Assembly (NCBI GenBank): GCA_003151535.1 | Contig: PLXT01000007.1 | Coordinates: 1 to 61,808, forward strand | Source of the DNA: Methanobacterium sp. | Lineage (GTDB): Archaea > Methanobacteriota > Methanobacteria > Methanobacteriales > Methanobacteriaceae | DNA: 61,808 bases | Reading direction: 5' to 3' | Shown here: one piece after another, positions 17,849 to 27,582 of the stretch | Layout: every line of letters starts with the position of its first letter | Numbering within the stretch: position 1 is the first letter of the stretch | Notes under the pieces: model-generated | Databases searched by the model: none | What the model saw: only the letters and a program-made list of their open reading frames with translations | What the model was told of the DNA's origin: nothing | Position numbers and translations under genes: made by a program

Positions 17849-18158
17849 ATAAACTATTATAAGTATTCACTGCTGTTATATATCTATCAATGGCTGATTC
17901 AAATGGATAGGGTATAACAATCATTGACTGATCTGGGATATAAAATTCCAACCCACCATATTGTTGATTTGCTAACATTATCAACCAACCACAATAAGGG
18001 GTATTATAGTATGTATTACTTAATATGTCAAGCCTTGTCTTGCCTAATTTATAGACCACACTTATATCTGTACTATAAACGCCCAAACTTAACCCAGGAA
18101 TTGGGCTCATACTACCGTTGGTTCTAAAATTCTGATATCTGTCGTAATAAGCAGCCAT
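17838..18158 (-). CDS. 53: LysM-like baseplate protein, gp53-like
   Basis: 106 residues. The middle reads GKTRLDILSNTYYNTPYCGWLIMLAN, then a FYIPDQSMIVIPYPFE segment. This is the LysM-like pattern found in T4 gp53 and tail protein X (TRLD..., WLI..AN, ...IP). The C-terminus is a helix with AIDRYITAVNTYNSLYGG. Such proteins clamp the baseplate wedges together. It lies 1 base after the OmpA-domain protein and overlaps the hub gene by 11 bases, fitting a co-assembled set. The start context is AATATGGC, typical here. Confidence 0.65.
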   Translation of the reverse strand: MAAYYDRYQNFRTNGSMSPIPGLSLGVYSTDISVVYKLGKTRLDILSNTYYNTPYCGWLIMLANQQYGGLEFYIPDQSMIVIPYPFESAIDRYITAVNTYNSLYGG

Positions 18159-18159
18159 A

Positions 18160-21100
18160 TTATTTTAATATTTTATTTATATTTCCCTTCAAGTTTATAT
18201 TACTACTATCATTTTCGCCTGTTAATAAAACATTTATAAAATAAACTGTTGAATCTGATAATATGGATTGTTGCATTACAGGGTAAAAATTACTTAATTG
18301 AGCAAATACTAGCGTATTACCCTCTGCGTATCCATAATATTGAGTGGTTGGTTGGTTATAAATTATTGTTTTATTTTGGTCAAACACCTGCGTTGTAATT
18401 TGATAACTTTGAGATAAGTCATTTTTTACATTCTTAACAATATTATATGTTAATCCAGTTATACCGTCTCGAACTGTAAAATAAACCTGTGCTGATGGTA
18501 AATATAAAACACCTGCATCTTGAACCGAACTAACCAATGTCGTTTGTTGGGTGTTATTGTTAGCGGCTGCAGTTGCTGTTTGATCAACCGAAACACCATC
18601 ATTTGCTGTATTTGTAGGTACAATACTGGGATCTGTTTCATATGGCGTTGTTGTAGTGTTCATTCCTAATACTAACGCATAATTCATTTCTAATGCACTG
18701 GTAGAGGTTGTATTCCTAAGATCAGCAAAATTATTGTTGTTATTAGTTGCATTAACATTACTAGCTCTTGCAACATAATCTGATCTTGGATCGTAGACTT
18801 GTGTATTTGCGAAGAAATTAAATGATAATGCATTTTGTAATTTATTAATTGGACTTAATAAACTAGACCCACCGATATATTTAAAAGACATGCTTACATT
18901 AGCTATCATTGGTTGCACACCAACGCCTTCTGGGTTTAAATCCCATTGTGGATCTTGAAAATCAAAGTTAATACTGTCAATCATTATTTTAGTATTATAA
19001 AAATCACCAATTCTTAAAATACATACTGGTGGTGGCCCAAACGCTAAATTATTTGCTTGTACGCCTGGCACTGTTGGACCTTGTCTTGTACATTGTAATA
19101 GAAATGTTAGCCTTGAATTAAAACCTTCTGGGGTCATACTATGAAACGCTGGATGAAAATATTTAATTTTCTCTCGTATTTTATCAAAGACAAAGGGATC
19201 TGTTCTTTTTAGCTTTTGGAAAAATAACCCTTCATTGTAATATCTTTTTTGTATTTGTTGGCTAAGATTTCTTATAGTGGTACTATCCGTTGTCTGTATG
19301 GTTTGTGAAGCATTAGTCTTAGCTAAATTTATACTAAAAGAAACCGAAGCATATCTCGCTTGTTTAGGTGCTAAATTAGAAGAGGTATTTGGATCATTAT
19401 TAAAATTACCTGATAGAATTGAACCACTACCTACCACATATACTACATTTGTAAGATTACCTAAATTTGATTTCAGATACGCTATAGTATTTGTTACTCT
19501 TGTTTGTGCTAAAGTTTGATTTTCTGTTGCACATCCCTGACTTGAAGCAAAACCAGCAACCGTAATGTTTATAACATAATTATCAAAGATAGAATTGCTT
19601 AGATACGCTATTACTGAGGCAAAAAAGCCAGGCGTTGTCCAGCCATTATTGAATTGTTGTGATCCAACAGTCACTACTTGACCATTAGCATTTAACCCGA
19701 AACTTATAAGATCCGCATTTGTAGTATGATAAGGGGTAATAGCCTTACAATTGGGGTCAAACGGAATTAATATATCACTTTGATATGCTGGTGATAAAAG
19801 TGATGGAGAATTTGCTGATGCAAATTCATATAACGTGTTATCTATATTAACACAATCATTTTTGAAATAAATATTAAAACCGTTTGGATTATAATTTGAT
19901 TTTATATTGAGTGTGGGCGTTGTTACTGTGGTTTTATTTGCATTAGTAGCATTTCTTGTATCTATAAATGCTTTTTCATCAGTTGTTAATAAATCTGCCC
20001 ATCTTGAACTATCCAAATCCAAACATCCAGAAATCCAAGAATCAATAAACTCATCACTAACACTTGCATCTCCAGCAAATGCATTCATTATGCTTGGATG
20101 ATCCACAATTATTTTAAATGATAGGTTACCAGTTCTTTCGGTGTTATTATACGTGTATAATGGTTCGCCTCTACCTATAAAAATATTTGATTCAAGACTA
20201 ACATTACTTGTTTCCGCAAATGAAAGATCATATGGCGGAAACCACATTATCCTACCAAACTTACCTGTGAGTAAATCGCCTGGGCCTTGTTCAACTTTTG
20301 GTAGGTTAACTGCTGGATTACCAACCCAAGCTAAGTTTTCAATTGAAAACATATATTTTTTTGGTGTGGTAGCATTTCTTGATAAATCATCACTTTTATA
20401 TGGTGCAATTTTAACAAACCCGTTATCATCTAAAACGCTATTATTTTCATACTGTAATCTCCAAGGATTATCCAATATTAACTCACCATCAGTATTTTCT
20501 GCTTGATTCAAGCCTCTACTTCTTATAAGTTTATTAACCGTGTCATATCTATTAAAAGATGTCCAGGATCTACAGAAAATGTTATCTGGTGACATACCAG
20601 TATTGGGTATTACAGCACCGTTGACAGTAAAATTGTTACTAGTCATAACAGCTGAGCCCCTTGATATTGCACCTTGATTTATCGCTGTCTGTATTTGATC
20701 ATAACCATTACCAATACTACTATCACCCTTTGATGATATGATTGTTTTCATACCCTTACTGTTAAACAAGGCTTGGGTTTTAACCAATAATGATTTTTTA
20801 CCTTCTGGTAGATTACCTATTAAATTTGTATCACCAACATACGAATCATAATCATTATTTGTATTAACGGCATTTCCGTTTGAGCTTGTCCAGCTAAACT
20901 TAACTGGAAATGGTACTACTGATGAAACAGTATATGTGTTATTATTAAAATCGTCAAAACCATAATTGGCTATTTGATTGGACCTATTATAGCTTATTGT
21001 TGGTATAACATCGCCATTTGCTGGATTTAGAATATCCAATATAGCACCACTACCATTATAAAAAGCATAAATATATGGGTTAACTAACGGCCCACCATTG

Positions 21101-22242
21101 GATTGAAAGCCAGGCGCGTATCCGCTTCTAAATGCTGTTGTTGCTGGATTATCATAACTGGATGTTCCATTTATATTAAAATTCATAAGGTCGGTTATTA
21201 CTTTTTTCTGTCCCTGACCTGTATTATTTAACATACTATTGGATCTTTCTATATTTGCAGCATTACCGTTCTCACTAGAGAATATTGAACCACTGTCATC
21301 CAAATAACTTGTAGGGGTATAGAATCCTAATACGGTATCCATGTAACTTAATACCTGTGCGCCAGTACTGGAAGGTATTGTAATCGTATAATCTGGTCTT
21401 AAGCCTGCTAATCCATTGCCCTTTACCAAACTTAACATATTATCAGTTACATTCAATGCACCAAGCAATTTCTGTTGTACATTAAAAGCTGCATTATAAG
21501 CTAATGATAGAGCTAACTGTTGACCAGCAACTACACCTAATTTTGTATCAATGTCAGTTCCGCTAGTTCCTAATGACCTACCAGCTATGGCACTCATTAT
21601 ATCAAATTGTGGTGATACAACAGCATTTAATATAGTATTTGCAATACTGGATGGTTGAATAGAACCTTCGCCGCCTGGAATTAAACCACCATAAACATCT
21701 GTATAGTTACCTAATTGTGTATTAAATGGCATTGGTCTTAAAGATAACATGTCAGCAACATCAACTTGTTGCTGCGTATCTACATATAGGTTAAAAGATG
21801 TTGCTATTTGTTGAAATTTTGCATAATCTGATATTGCCAATAACCCATATTTAGTTAAATCTTCATCAGTATAGTTAATTGTGGTATTTTTTGGTGTTGG
21901 ATATATTGATACAGTTGTTAAATTCTCAATATCCACTAATTGACCAGCGCTAACATCAGTATTTTTAAACTGATTCATACTAGTAGCATTGCCGTATCTA
22001 AAGATACCATCAACTTCTATACTAACTTGTTGAATAACTGTATTACTACCTTGAGAAGTATCAATAAAGGGTTCTCCACCTCTTGGAGAACCATTAATAG
22101 ATGTAGATAGTTGTGGGTATACAATTGGATTTTGTATATTCCTTGTTAACAGGAAATCTCTTAAACGAAGAGTTGTGGCTGTATTTGTTATGGAATTAGA
22201 ACTACCTAGTTGTGGAGTTGCATTATCATAATACAATGGCAT
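18160..22242 (-). CDS. Large baseplate protein with OmpA-like peptidoglycan-binding domain
   Basis: 1360 residues. The first 700 residues are Asn/Ser/Thr-rich. Near 650-720 lies RIMWFPPYDLSFAETSNV followed by FIGRGEPLYTYNNTERTGNLSFKI, a pattern of phage tail structural proteins. Residues about 870-975 look like an OmpA C-terminal domain: VINITVAGFASSQG, then NQTLAQTRVTNTIAYL, then ARYASVSFSI. The Arg of the OmpA motif is kept, but the Asp that contacts diaminopimelate (GHTDxxG) is Ser (GFASSQG). Residues about 1040-1150 (FGPPPVCILRIGDFYNTK, INFDFQDPQWDLNPEG, ANVSMSFKYIGG) resemble baseplate or tube-initiator domains. It probably contacts peptidoglycan at the baseplate. A late motif and a host-like promoter both lie upstream. 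Confidence 0.72.
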   Translation of the reverse strand: MPLYYDNATPQLGSSNSITNTATTLRLRDFLLTRNIQNPIVYPQLSTSINGSPRGGEPFIDTSQGSNTVIQQVSIEVDGIFRYGNATSMNQFKNTDVSAGQLVDIENLTTVSIYPTPKNTTINYTDEDLTKYGLLAISDYAKFQQIATSFNLYVDTQQQVDVADMLSLRPMPFNTQLGNYTDVYGGLIPGGEGSIQPSSIANTILNAVVSPQFDIMSAIAGRSLGTSGTDIDTKLGVVAGQQLALSLAYNAAFNVQQKLLGALNVTDNMLSLVKGNGLAGLRPDYTITIPSSTGAQVLSYMDTVLGFYTPTSYLDDSGSIFSSENGNAANIERSNSMLNNTGQGQKKVITDLMNFNINGTSSYDNPATTAFRSGYAPGFQSNGGPLVNPYIYAFYNGSGAILDILNPANGDVIPTISYNRSNQIANYGFDDFNNNTYTVSSVVPFPVKFSWTSSNGNAVNTNNDYDSYVGDTNLIGNLPEGKKSLLVKTQALFNSKGMKTIISSKGDSSIGNGYDQIQTAINQGAISRGSAVMTSNNFTVNGAVIPNTGMSPDNIFCRSWTSFNRYDTVNKLIRSRGLNQAENTDGELILDNPWRLQYENNSVLDDNGFVKIAPYKSDDLSRNATTPKKYMFSIENLAWVGNPAVNLPKVEQGPGDLLTGKFGRIMWFPPYDLSFAETSNVSLESNIFIGRGEPLYTYNNTERTGNLSFKIIVDHPSIMNAFAGDASVSDEFIDSWISGCLDLDSSRWADLLTTDEKAFIDTRNATNANKTTVTTPTLNIKSNYNPNGFNIYFKNDCVNIDNTLYEFASANSPSLLSPAYQSDILIPFDPNCKAITPYHTTNADLISFGLNANGQVVTVGSQQFNNGWTTPGFFASVIAYLSNSIFDNYVINITVAGFASSQGCATENQTLAQTRVTNTIAYLKSNLGNLTNVVYVVGSGSILSGNFNNDPNTSSNLAPKQARYASVSFSINLAKTNASQTIQTTDSTTIRNLSQQIQKRYYNEGLFFQKLKRTDPFVFDKIREKIKYFHPAFHSMTPEGFNSRLTFLLQCTRQGPTVPGVQANNLAFGPPPVCILRIGDFYNTKIMIDSINFDFQDPQWDLNPEGVGVQPMIANVSMSFKYIGGSSLLSPINKLQNALSFNFFANTQVYDPRSDYVARASNVNATNNNNNFADLRNTTSTSALEMNYALVLGMNTTTTPYETDPSIVPTNTANDGVSVDQTATAAANNNTQQTTLVSSVQDAGVLYLPSAQVYFTVRDGITGLTYNIVKNVKNDLSQSYQITTQVFDQNKTIIYNQPTTQYYGYAEGNTLVFAQLSNFYPVMQQSILSDSTVYFINVLLTGENDSSNINLKGNINKILK

Positions 22243-22255
22243 AAGCTACTTTATA

Positions 22256-22263
22256 TATAAATA
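22256..22263 (-). promoter_or_regulatory. TATTTATA motif before the OmpA-domain baseplate gene
   Basis: The minus strand reads GTATTTATATATAAAG, 13 bases before the start codon; it matches the recurring late-type motif except for the first base. Confidence 0.45.
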
Positions 22264-22331
22264 CCATTGTATTAGATTTTTTTTATAAATCAATATTATA
22301 TATAATATAGTGTAGAAATACTTGAAGATAT

Positions 22332-22362
22332 CAAATATACGGTTTTTTTTTGACAAATGCAA
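22332..22362 (-). promoter_or_regulatory. Host-like promoter (TTG-N20-TATATTTG)
   Basis: On the minus strand: ACTTG, a 20-base A-rich spacer, then TATATTTG, an exact match to the Bacteroidetes -7 consensus TAnnTTTG. It lies just after the tape measure stop and about 90 bases before the OmpA-domain gene. It lacks the TTTAG extension of the other four host-like promoters. Confidence 0.5.
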
Positions 22363-22367
22363 GTATT

Positions 22368-25121
22368 TTAACCCTTACTTTTACCACCATTTAAATTCTT
22401 TTCAACTTCCATGTTAATCATCCTTGTTAAACTTCGTATAAATTCTGGATTATGTATAAGTTGTGTACCCAATTCTCTAGAATAATTATTATCTAATTTA
22501 AGTTCAATGGTTCCACCCAAAGTTAGTTGATTAAAATTAACATTCAAATTATTAGACATTGATGATTGTGTCATTGATCTATTTGGTGTAGCTAATTGCG
22601 CAGCCAAATCTCTATTACCATTTTCATTTGTACCAGCAATCATCGTTGCATCATTAACCTTCATGAATTTATCACGTGGATTAAATTGAATAACACCATC
22701 ATCTACCCTTTGAGCATTTTCATCACTTGAACCAAAAAAACCATTACCTGCTGCATCACCTAATTTTCCACCACCCCAAGCACCAACTGCTGCACCAATT
22801 AAACCACCTATAACAGTCCCAATAGGTCCAACTAAGCTACCCAAAGCAGCACCGCTAGCTGCACCACCCCATGCTCCCAAACCTGCACCACCACCAGATA
22901 ATAGACCACGACCAGCAGCTTCACCAGTTCCCATACCTTTTTCTTTATTACTTATAAAAGAGGAAACAGCAGTAATTAATCCTGTTGCAATTCCACCCAA
23001 CCTTGCAATTGGAGAACTTGCTGCTTGTGAAAATTCAGTTCCCATTGTTTCACCAACAGCAGCAGCATCAAATCCGCTTCCCATCGTTTTACCAAATACC
23101 TCAGCTTCTGTTTTACCAGCCATTCCTTCCATTACAGCACCAGAAGTTTTAATTTCTGCACCTATTCCTCCGCCACCACCCTTACCACCAAGAAGATTTT
23201 TTATAGTTTTAAAGATATTACCAGTCATTCCACCACCTTCGCCACCAGTACCTAATAAAAACCCTTCAGATAAAGCTATACCATTTTTAAACCATTCTGC
23301 TGTTTCAAAAAGAAACCCTGTAAACTTAGCAGCACCATATATAAAGGCAGATTTAATTGGATTATCTATTATCCAGCCACCTATTACCGATATTAAACTA
23401 CCAACTGTTTTTGCAAATTCACCAATTCTGGCACCCCAATGTTCTTCATTAAATCTTTTAATAAAAGCAGTAACTTTGGGTAATAACTCCGTATTCATTG
23501 TTTCAACAAGCGGTAACATGGATTGTTTAAATAATGTAATGGTATTATTAAGGGCATCATCAAATGTCATATTGTTTTTAGCCATTTCAAGCATTGTATT
23601 CTTTTCACTGGCTCTTTGAACTAATAGATTCTTATCTGAAGCTGTTAAATCACTTACAAACTTTGGTGAACCATTAACCACTATCTCAGCTCTGCCATTT
23701 TTATCTAATGTTGAAGTAGATTCAATGAATTTTTCTGTCTGTTCATCAAAGCCATAGCTAATTTGTTTTTTAATACCTGCATATTGTGCAGCTTTCTTTG
23801 CCGCTGCCGCTAATTCTGTAAAATCTAAACCCGTGGCTTCTGCAACTGATCTCAATCTTTGCATTTCCAAACTAGATATCTCAAAGTGTCCTGATTCTTT
23901 ATTAAAGTAGGCAGTGGCTGTAGTGGCCTTTATAACCTCTTTAGTCAACCCATCCATATCATTACGTGCCATGTACATTAATTTGAAAGGGTCTGCCAAT
24001 TTAGCCCATTCACCCCCTAGAACCTGTAATTGAGCCGACATCTCTACAGCACCTTCAATATTAAATAGTTTTTCAGCCATGGGAGCAACCATATCAATAT
24101 TTACACCCATCCTTTGTGTCTCTTCAACCATTTTTGCCAACCCATTAGCACCACCCTTAAAATTATATTTATTTAGTAATTTAATATTACTGGCAATCGC
24201 TTTTATAACCTTGCTAGAATTTAAACCCATTGAATGGGCATCCATCATTGTTTGTTGAATGTAGTCACCTGTTCTTTCTGCTGAGATACCAACATCACCC
24301 ATACTTCCAGCAAATTTTCCCATTTCTTCAGCACCCAAGCCAGTGGTTACAGCTACAGCGGCTAAACTTTTCTCTGCTTCTTTTCCCAACATAACAGTAG
24401 TACCCATTGAATCACTGTAAGAAGCTTGTATTTTAGAAATTTCATCAATACCCATTCCAAATTCTACAGTTTCACTAGCAGCATCCTTTATTTGACCACG
24501 AAATTCATCAGATTGTTTACTCAATATACCCATGCTCAAGGCAGCATTCTTAATGGCTTTATCCATTTCAAATAACCCAGAACCTTTTATTGTCCCATAT
24601 CCACTTTTAATTCCATCAGCAATACTAGTAATAGCTTTAGCTGCTAATTGTAACCCAGAACCCCATTTATTAGTATTTTTAACAGCATCAACAATTGAGT
24701 CTCTTTGAGCTTCTAACTCTTTTGTTTCTCTTTTAAGAATATTTATTTTAAATTCGTTAGCTTTTGCATCTTCTTTTTCTAAACCTAAAATTATTGATTT
24801 AATACCTGAAATTTCCTTATTTAAACTTTTAACCTGTTTAACGTAACCAACTAAAGATTTAGCATCCTTATTAATATCCTCTTCAATCTTGGATCTAGTA
24901 CGTAAAGTTGTGAGTAGTTTATGAGCAGCTCTTTCAGCTTTACTTTCTATTTGATTAATTTTTTCTATTATTTTAAGCTTTTTAGCCCATAAATTAATAT
25001 CTTCTTCGCTACCCTGTTTAATATTTTCAAGAATCTTATTTATCTTTTCAAGTTCTGCTCTGTAAGCAGCTAAGTTTTTCATACTCTCACCCGAGCCTAA
25101 TATATTTTCGTCACCTGCCAT
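22368..25121 (-). CDS. Tail tape measure protein
   Basis: 917 residues. The N-terminal 160 residues are coiled-coil helix (KIIEKINQIESKAERAAHKLL and further heptads). The middle is mostly helical, Ala/Lys/Met-rich, with repeated SMG and GLGAEEMGKF segments. Near 575-625 is a hydrophobic stretch (GSLISVIGGWIIDNP, AFIYGAAKFTGFLF), then a Gly-rich region. Near 745-800 is a run of Gly/Ala small residues (GAWGGAASGAALGSLVGPIG and onward) that could insert in a membrane. This matches tape measure proteins, which set tail length and pass out first at injection. It lies directly after the chaperone-like and gp26-like genes, the usual order, but a hairpin separates it from the chaperone and it has its own late motif. 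Confidence 0.85.
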   Translation of the reverse strand: MAGDENILGSGESMKNLAAYRAELEKINKILENIKQGSEEDINLWAKKLKIIEKINQIESKAERAAHKLLTTLRTRSKIEEDINKDAKSLVGYVKQVKSLNKEISGIKSIILGLEKEDAKANEFKINILKRETKELEAQRDSIVDAVKNTNKWGSGLQLAAKAITSIADGIKSGYGTIKGSGLFEMDKAIKNAALSMGILSKQSDEFRGQIKDAASETVEFGMGIDEISKIQASYSDSMGTTVMLGKEAEKSLAAVAVTTGLGAEEMGKFAGSMGDVGISAERTGDYIQQTMMDAHSMGLNSSKVIKAIASNIKLLNKYNFKGGANGLAKMVEETQRMGVNIDMVAPMAEKLFNIEGAVEMSAQLQVLGGEWAKLADPFKLMYMARNDMDGLTKEVIKATTATAYFNKESGHFEISSLEMQRLRSVAEATGLDFTELAAAAKKAAQYAGIKKQISYGFDEQTEKFIESTSTLDKNGRAEIVVNGSPKFVSDLTASDKNLLVQRASEKNTMLEMAKNNMTFDDALNNTITLFKQSMLPLVETMNTELLPKVTAFIKRFNEEHWGARIGEFAKTVGSLISVIGGWIIDNPIKSAFIYGAAKFTGFLFETAEWFKNGIALSEGFLLGTGGEGGGMTGNIFKTIKNLLGGKGGGGGIGAEIKTSGAVMEGMAGKTEAEVFGKTMGSGFDAAAVGETMGTEFSQAASSPIARLGGIATGLITAVSSFISNKEKGMGTGEAAGRGLLSGGGAGLGAWGGAASGAALGSLVGPIGTVIGGLIGAAVGAWGGGKLGDAAGNGFFGSSDENAQRVDDGVIQFNPRDKFMKVNDATMIAGTNENGNRDLAAQLATPNRSMTQSSMSNNLNVNFNQLTLGGTIELKLDNNYSRELGTQLIHNPEFIRSLTRMINMEVEKNLNGGKSKG

Positions 25122-25133
25122 ATAATTCTTTTT

Positions 25134-25142
25134 TATAAATAT
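25134..25142 (-). promoter_or_regulatory. ATATTTATA motif before tape measure gene
   Basis: Exact minus-strand match, 12 bases before the tape measure start and just downstream of the terminator at 25153-25174. The pair would restart transcription after termination. Confidence 0.55.
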
Positions 25143-25152
25143 ATCAATAAAA

Positions 25153-25174
25153 AAAACCCTATAAATAGGGTTTT
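25153..25174 (-). terminator. Terminator between chaperone-like gene and tape measure
   Basis: Arms AAAACCCTAT and ATAGGGTTTT around a 2-base loop, overlapping the chaperone-like stop codon. On the minus strand a run of eight T follows. It splits the tail operon. Confidence 0.8.
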
Positions 25175-25415
25175 AGTTTAATGGTACATTACCACTTTTT
25201 ATTTGAGTTTTTAATGCGTCGCCGCTTATTGTAGATGTTCTTTTACCTTTTCCAGTTTTTTTAGAATTTTTTTCTTTCTTTTCCTCCTGTTCTACATTCT
25301 TTTTAATCAGAAGACTTAGATGGAATCGCCTTTCACCAGTGGGCATTGTCATTATATCACTGTAACCAATTTTTAAATGTTGAATACAAATATGAATCTC
25401 CTCCCAAAGGGACAT
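25173..25415 (-). CDS. Small tail/baseplate assembly chaperone-like protein
   Basis: 80 residues. The N-terminus MSLWEEIHICIQHLKIGYSD followed by IMTMPTGERRFHLSLLIKK has the pattern of small T4-type hub or tail assembly chaperones (helix, then I..(L/M)P..ER..(Y/H)L..L). The C-terminal half is Lys/Glu-rich, likely disordered. It starts 1 base after the gp26-like gene and is followed by the tape measure gene, the position where such chaperones are usually found. A terminator overlaps its stop codon. Confidence 0.6.
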   Translation of the reverse strand: MSLWEEIHICIQHLKIGYSDIMTMPTGERRFHLSLLIKKNVEQEEKKEKNSKKTGKGKRTSTISGDALKTQIKSGNVPLN

Positions 25416-25416
25416 T

Positions 25417-26559
25417 TTATATTGAAAATTTAGGCCAAAAAAATCTGACGTTAAGAGGAAGAAACGTTTTTATCGTCTCACCTCTGGGAGACGTAACTTC
25501 AATATTTAAATCAACGTTAGATTCAATAGATAAAATATAATTTCTTAAATCATTAGCATCTTTAATTCTCATATTTTGAGAAAAATCTCTAATAGTTGAA
25601 AAACTTCTATCACCACCCACTTCCACTAATTGTCTCTCTAGAATATAAGTTTTTTCATTATTTACAGGTATATTATTCTTTTCATCCTCAGCAACCATTT
25701 TTTCAATATCTTCAATATCACCCACTGTTAATAGTCTAAACTTTATTTGTTTTTTACTAACGGAAAGATTATATTCAAATAATCCTTCTGAATCTGGTTC
25801 AGCGCCTAAATTTTTAGTTTTTAATGTATTTAAATCTATTTCTATTTCAAATGGCTCACTGTCCTTATCAAAAATTGTTACAGGGTACATTTCACCATAA
25901 CTAGTTGCTCTCAACCAAAGCATAATAGCATTTCTATCACCCACATTCAAATCGCGGTATCTTAGATCTGGTTCCAATAACTTTCTATTAATTAAAATCT
26001 CTAAAAATTCACCACTCTGTAATAAATTTGGTGATGTTAAAATATTCTCATCCGCAGTTGTCAAATATGCAACCTTCACACTGGATTTTTTATTTCTGTA
26101 TAGCTTTCCTTGTGATGGTAATGGAATTACATCAAAAGCTGTATTGTATTGAGGCTGACTCAATTGTTGAATATATGGATCTACTGTAGGCATAGTTAAA
26201 TGTGGTATATTTAATGAATTTACTGGTGATTTTATATCACTCTTAACCATAGTTTTTTTTTGTTCTGGCTGAGAATATTGTCTATTACTAGCATCTGACA
26301 TTTGCTTAGCATATGTATTCGTTTGATCGATATTTTTTTGTAACTGACCATCCCTTAATCTAATTTGTTCTTCAGTTCTTTTACGCATGACATCTACAGC
26401 AGCCATGCCAGTTACACTTCCTAGATTATTATATACTTCCTCAGCAACTTCCATTTTTTTACTTTCATAACTTTCATCAGTTACAATCTTGGGTAATTCG
26501 CTTTCGGTGGGTGTTACTTCATTCCTTTGTGGAAAAACGTTGGGTCTTTTTTCTGGCAT
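25417..26559 (-). CDS. 26: Baseplate hub assembly protein, T4 gp26-like
   Basis: 380 residues. The first 130 residues are polar and probably disordered (MPEKRPNVFPQRNEVTP...). The C-terminal 240 residues match the T4 gp26 baseplate family: FDVIPLPSQGKLYRNKKSSV, AYLTTADENILTSPNLL, then DLNVGDRNAIMLWLRATSYG and a FRLLTVGDIEDIEKM segment. The long N-terminal extension is unusual compared with T4 gp26 (about 208 residues). It is the first gene of the tail operon, with a weak late-type motif (ATATTTAAG) upstream and patatin further upstream. Confidence 0.8.
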   Translation of the reverse strand: MPEKRPNVFPQRNEVTPTESELPKIVTDESYESKKMEVAEEVYNNLGSVTGMAAVDVMRKRTEEQIRLRDGQLQKNIDQTNTYAKQMSDASNRQYSQPEQKKTMVKSDIKSPVNSLNIPHLTMPTVDPYIQQLSQPQYNTAFDVIPLPSQGKLYRNKKSSVKVAYLTTADENILTSPNLLQSGEFLEILINRKLLEPDLRYRDLNVGDRNAIMLWLRATSYGEMYPVTIFDKDSEPFEIEIDLNTLKTKNLGAEPDSEGLFEYNLSVSKKQIKFRLLTVGDIEDIEKMVAEDEKNNIPVNNEKTYILERQLVEVGGDRSFSTIRDFSQNMRIKDANDLRNYILSIESNVDLNIEVTSPRGETIKTFLPLNVRFFWPKFSI

Positions 26560-26623
26560 TTTTAAATTTTTAAAACGGTATTATACTTAAATATACTTTT
26601 TTAAGTATTTTTGTAAATACTAA

Positions 26624-27499
26624 TTATATTGTAACAATTAATTTAAAGAAATCTGTTGTATAATCAATTCCTGATTGATAAAGCCTTAATTTATCAGCCT
26701 CAGAAATAGTAAAATCGGTAGGGTCAATTGCAAAATCTGCTATCTTGATTTTTCTGAAATCATTTTCTATTGTTCGGCCTACTACGACTGATTGTGCATA
26801 AGAAAGTGTATTTACTAAAACTTTTATATAAGATTCCAAATTATTAAAAGATACTGGAGAATGAGCAGTCTGCCCATCATAATCCCAAAGACATAACCCC
26901 AATGTTTCTGTATTTATGGTATTTTCCGTGTCAAATATTTCTAAAGGAAAATTCCACACCATACCACCATCCACATACACATTTTTAGGATCAATACCCT
27001 GTGAAAAAGAAAATGCTTTAAAGAATAAAGGTATTGACATACTTGCTCTTACAGCTTCTGCCACAATTACATCAGGAGTATTTTGTGCGTTGAAAATTTT
27101 AATTCCGTGTGAGTTTAATTCAGTAGCAAGTATGTGAAGATCTTTGAAATTTTGTAGTTTTAATTCGGCAAAAGTAGTTGTTTCACTACCAGTCTTTTCT
27201 TTAATAACACCCTTAATCCATTGTAAAAATGAATCACCAGCATAAACACCATAGGTTGTTAATAAGCGAAAAATATCTTTATTATCTTTAAAAGAGGTAA
27301 AATCTAAACCGCTTATTAAGCTATATGTTTCACTAGCTGAATAATTTAATGCAATTACTGTCGCTGTAATAGCACCAGCACTTACCCCAGCAGTCTTTTC
27401 AAGATTTTTTAATATTCCTTTATCTTCTAAAACTTTAATAGCCCCAGCATAGGCAATACCCTTAACACCACCGCCTTGTAAAACTAAATTCTTAATCAT
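26624..27499 (-). CDS. Patatin-like phospholipase
   Basis: 291 residues. All patatin marks are present: oxyanion loop QGGGVKG at residues 8-14, nucleophile elbow GVSAG with Ser40, and VDGGMVWNFP near 176 with the Asp of the Ser-Asp dyad. No signal peptide or membrane segment is seen. It should hydrolyse acyl esters of membrane phospholipids. It lies alone between tail tube and gp26-like genes, with its own late-type motif, so it is probably made late. It could aid passage through the host membrane, be part of the virion, or assist lysis; the sequence does not decide which. Confidence 0.88.
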   Translation of the reverse strand: MIKNLVLQGGGVKGIAYAGAIKVLEDKGILKNLEKTAGVSAGAITATVIALNYSASETYSLISGLDFTSFKDNKDIFRLLTTYGVYAGDSFLQWIKGVIKEKTGSETTTFAELKLQNFKDLHILATELNSHGIKIFNAQNTPDVIVAEAVRASMSIPLFFKAFSFSQGIDPKNVYVDGGMVWNFPLEIFDTENTINTETLGLCLWDYDGQTAHSPVSFNNLESYIKVLVNTLSYAQSVVVGRTIENDFRKIKIADFAIDPTDFTISEADKLRLYQSGIDYTTDFFKLIVTI

Positions 27500-27517
27500 T
27501 ATATCAAATCTTGATAT

Positions 27518-27526
27518 AATAAATAT
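27518..27526 (-). promoter_or_regulatory. Late-type motif (ATATTTATT) before patatin gene
   Basis: One mismatch to ATATTTATA on the minus strand, 18 bases before the start codon. Confidence 0.4.
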
Positions 27527-27582
27527 CCTTATTTAGCTTTTTTGTATTTTACAGAGTTATAATTAATATTTAAATAAAAAAA

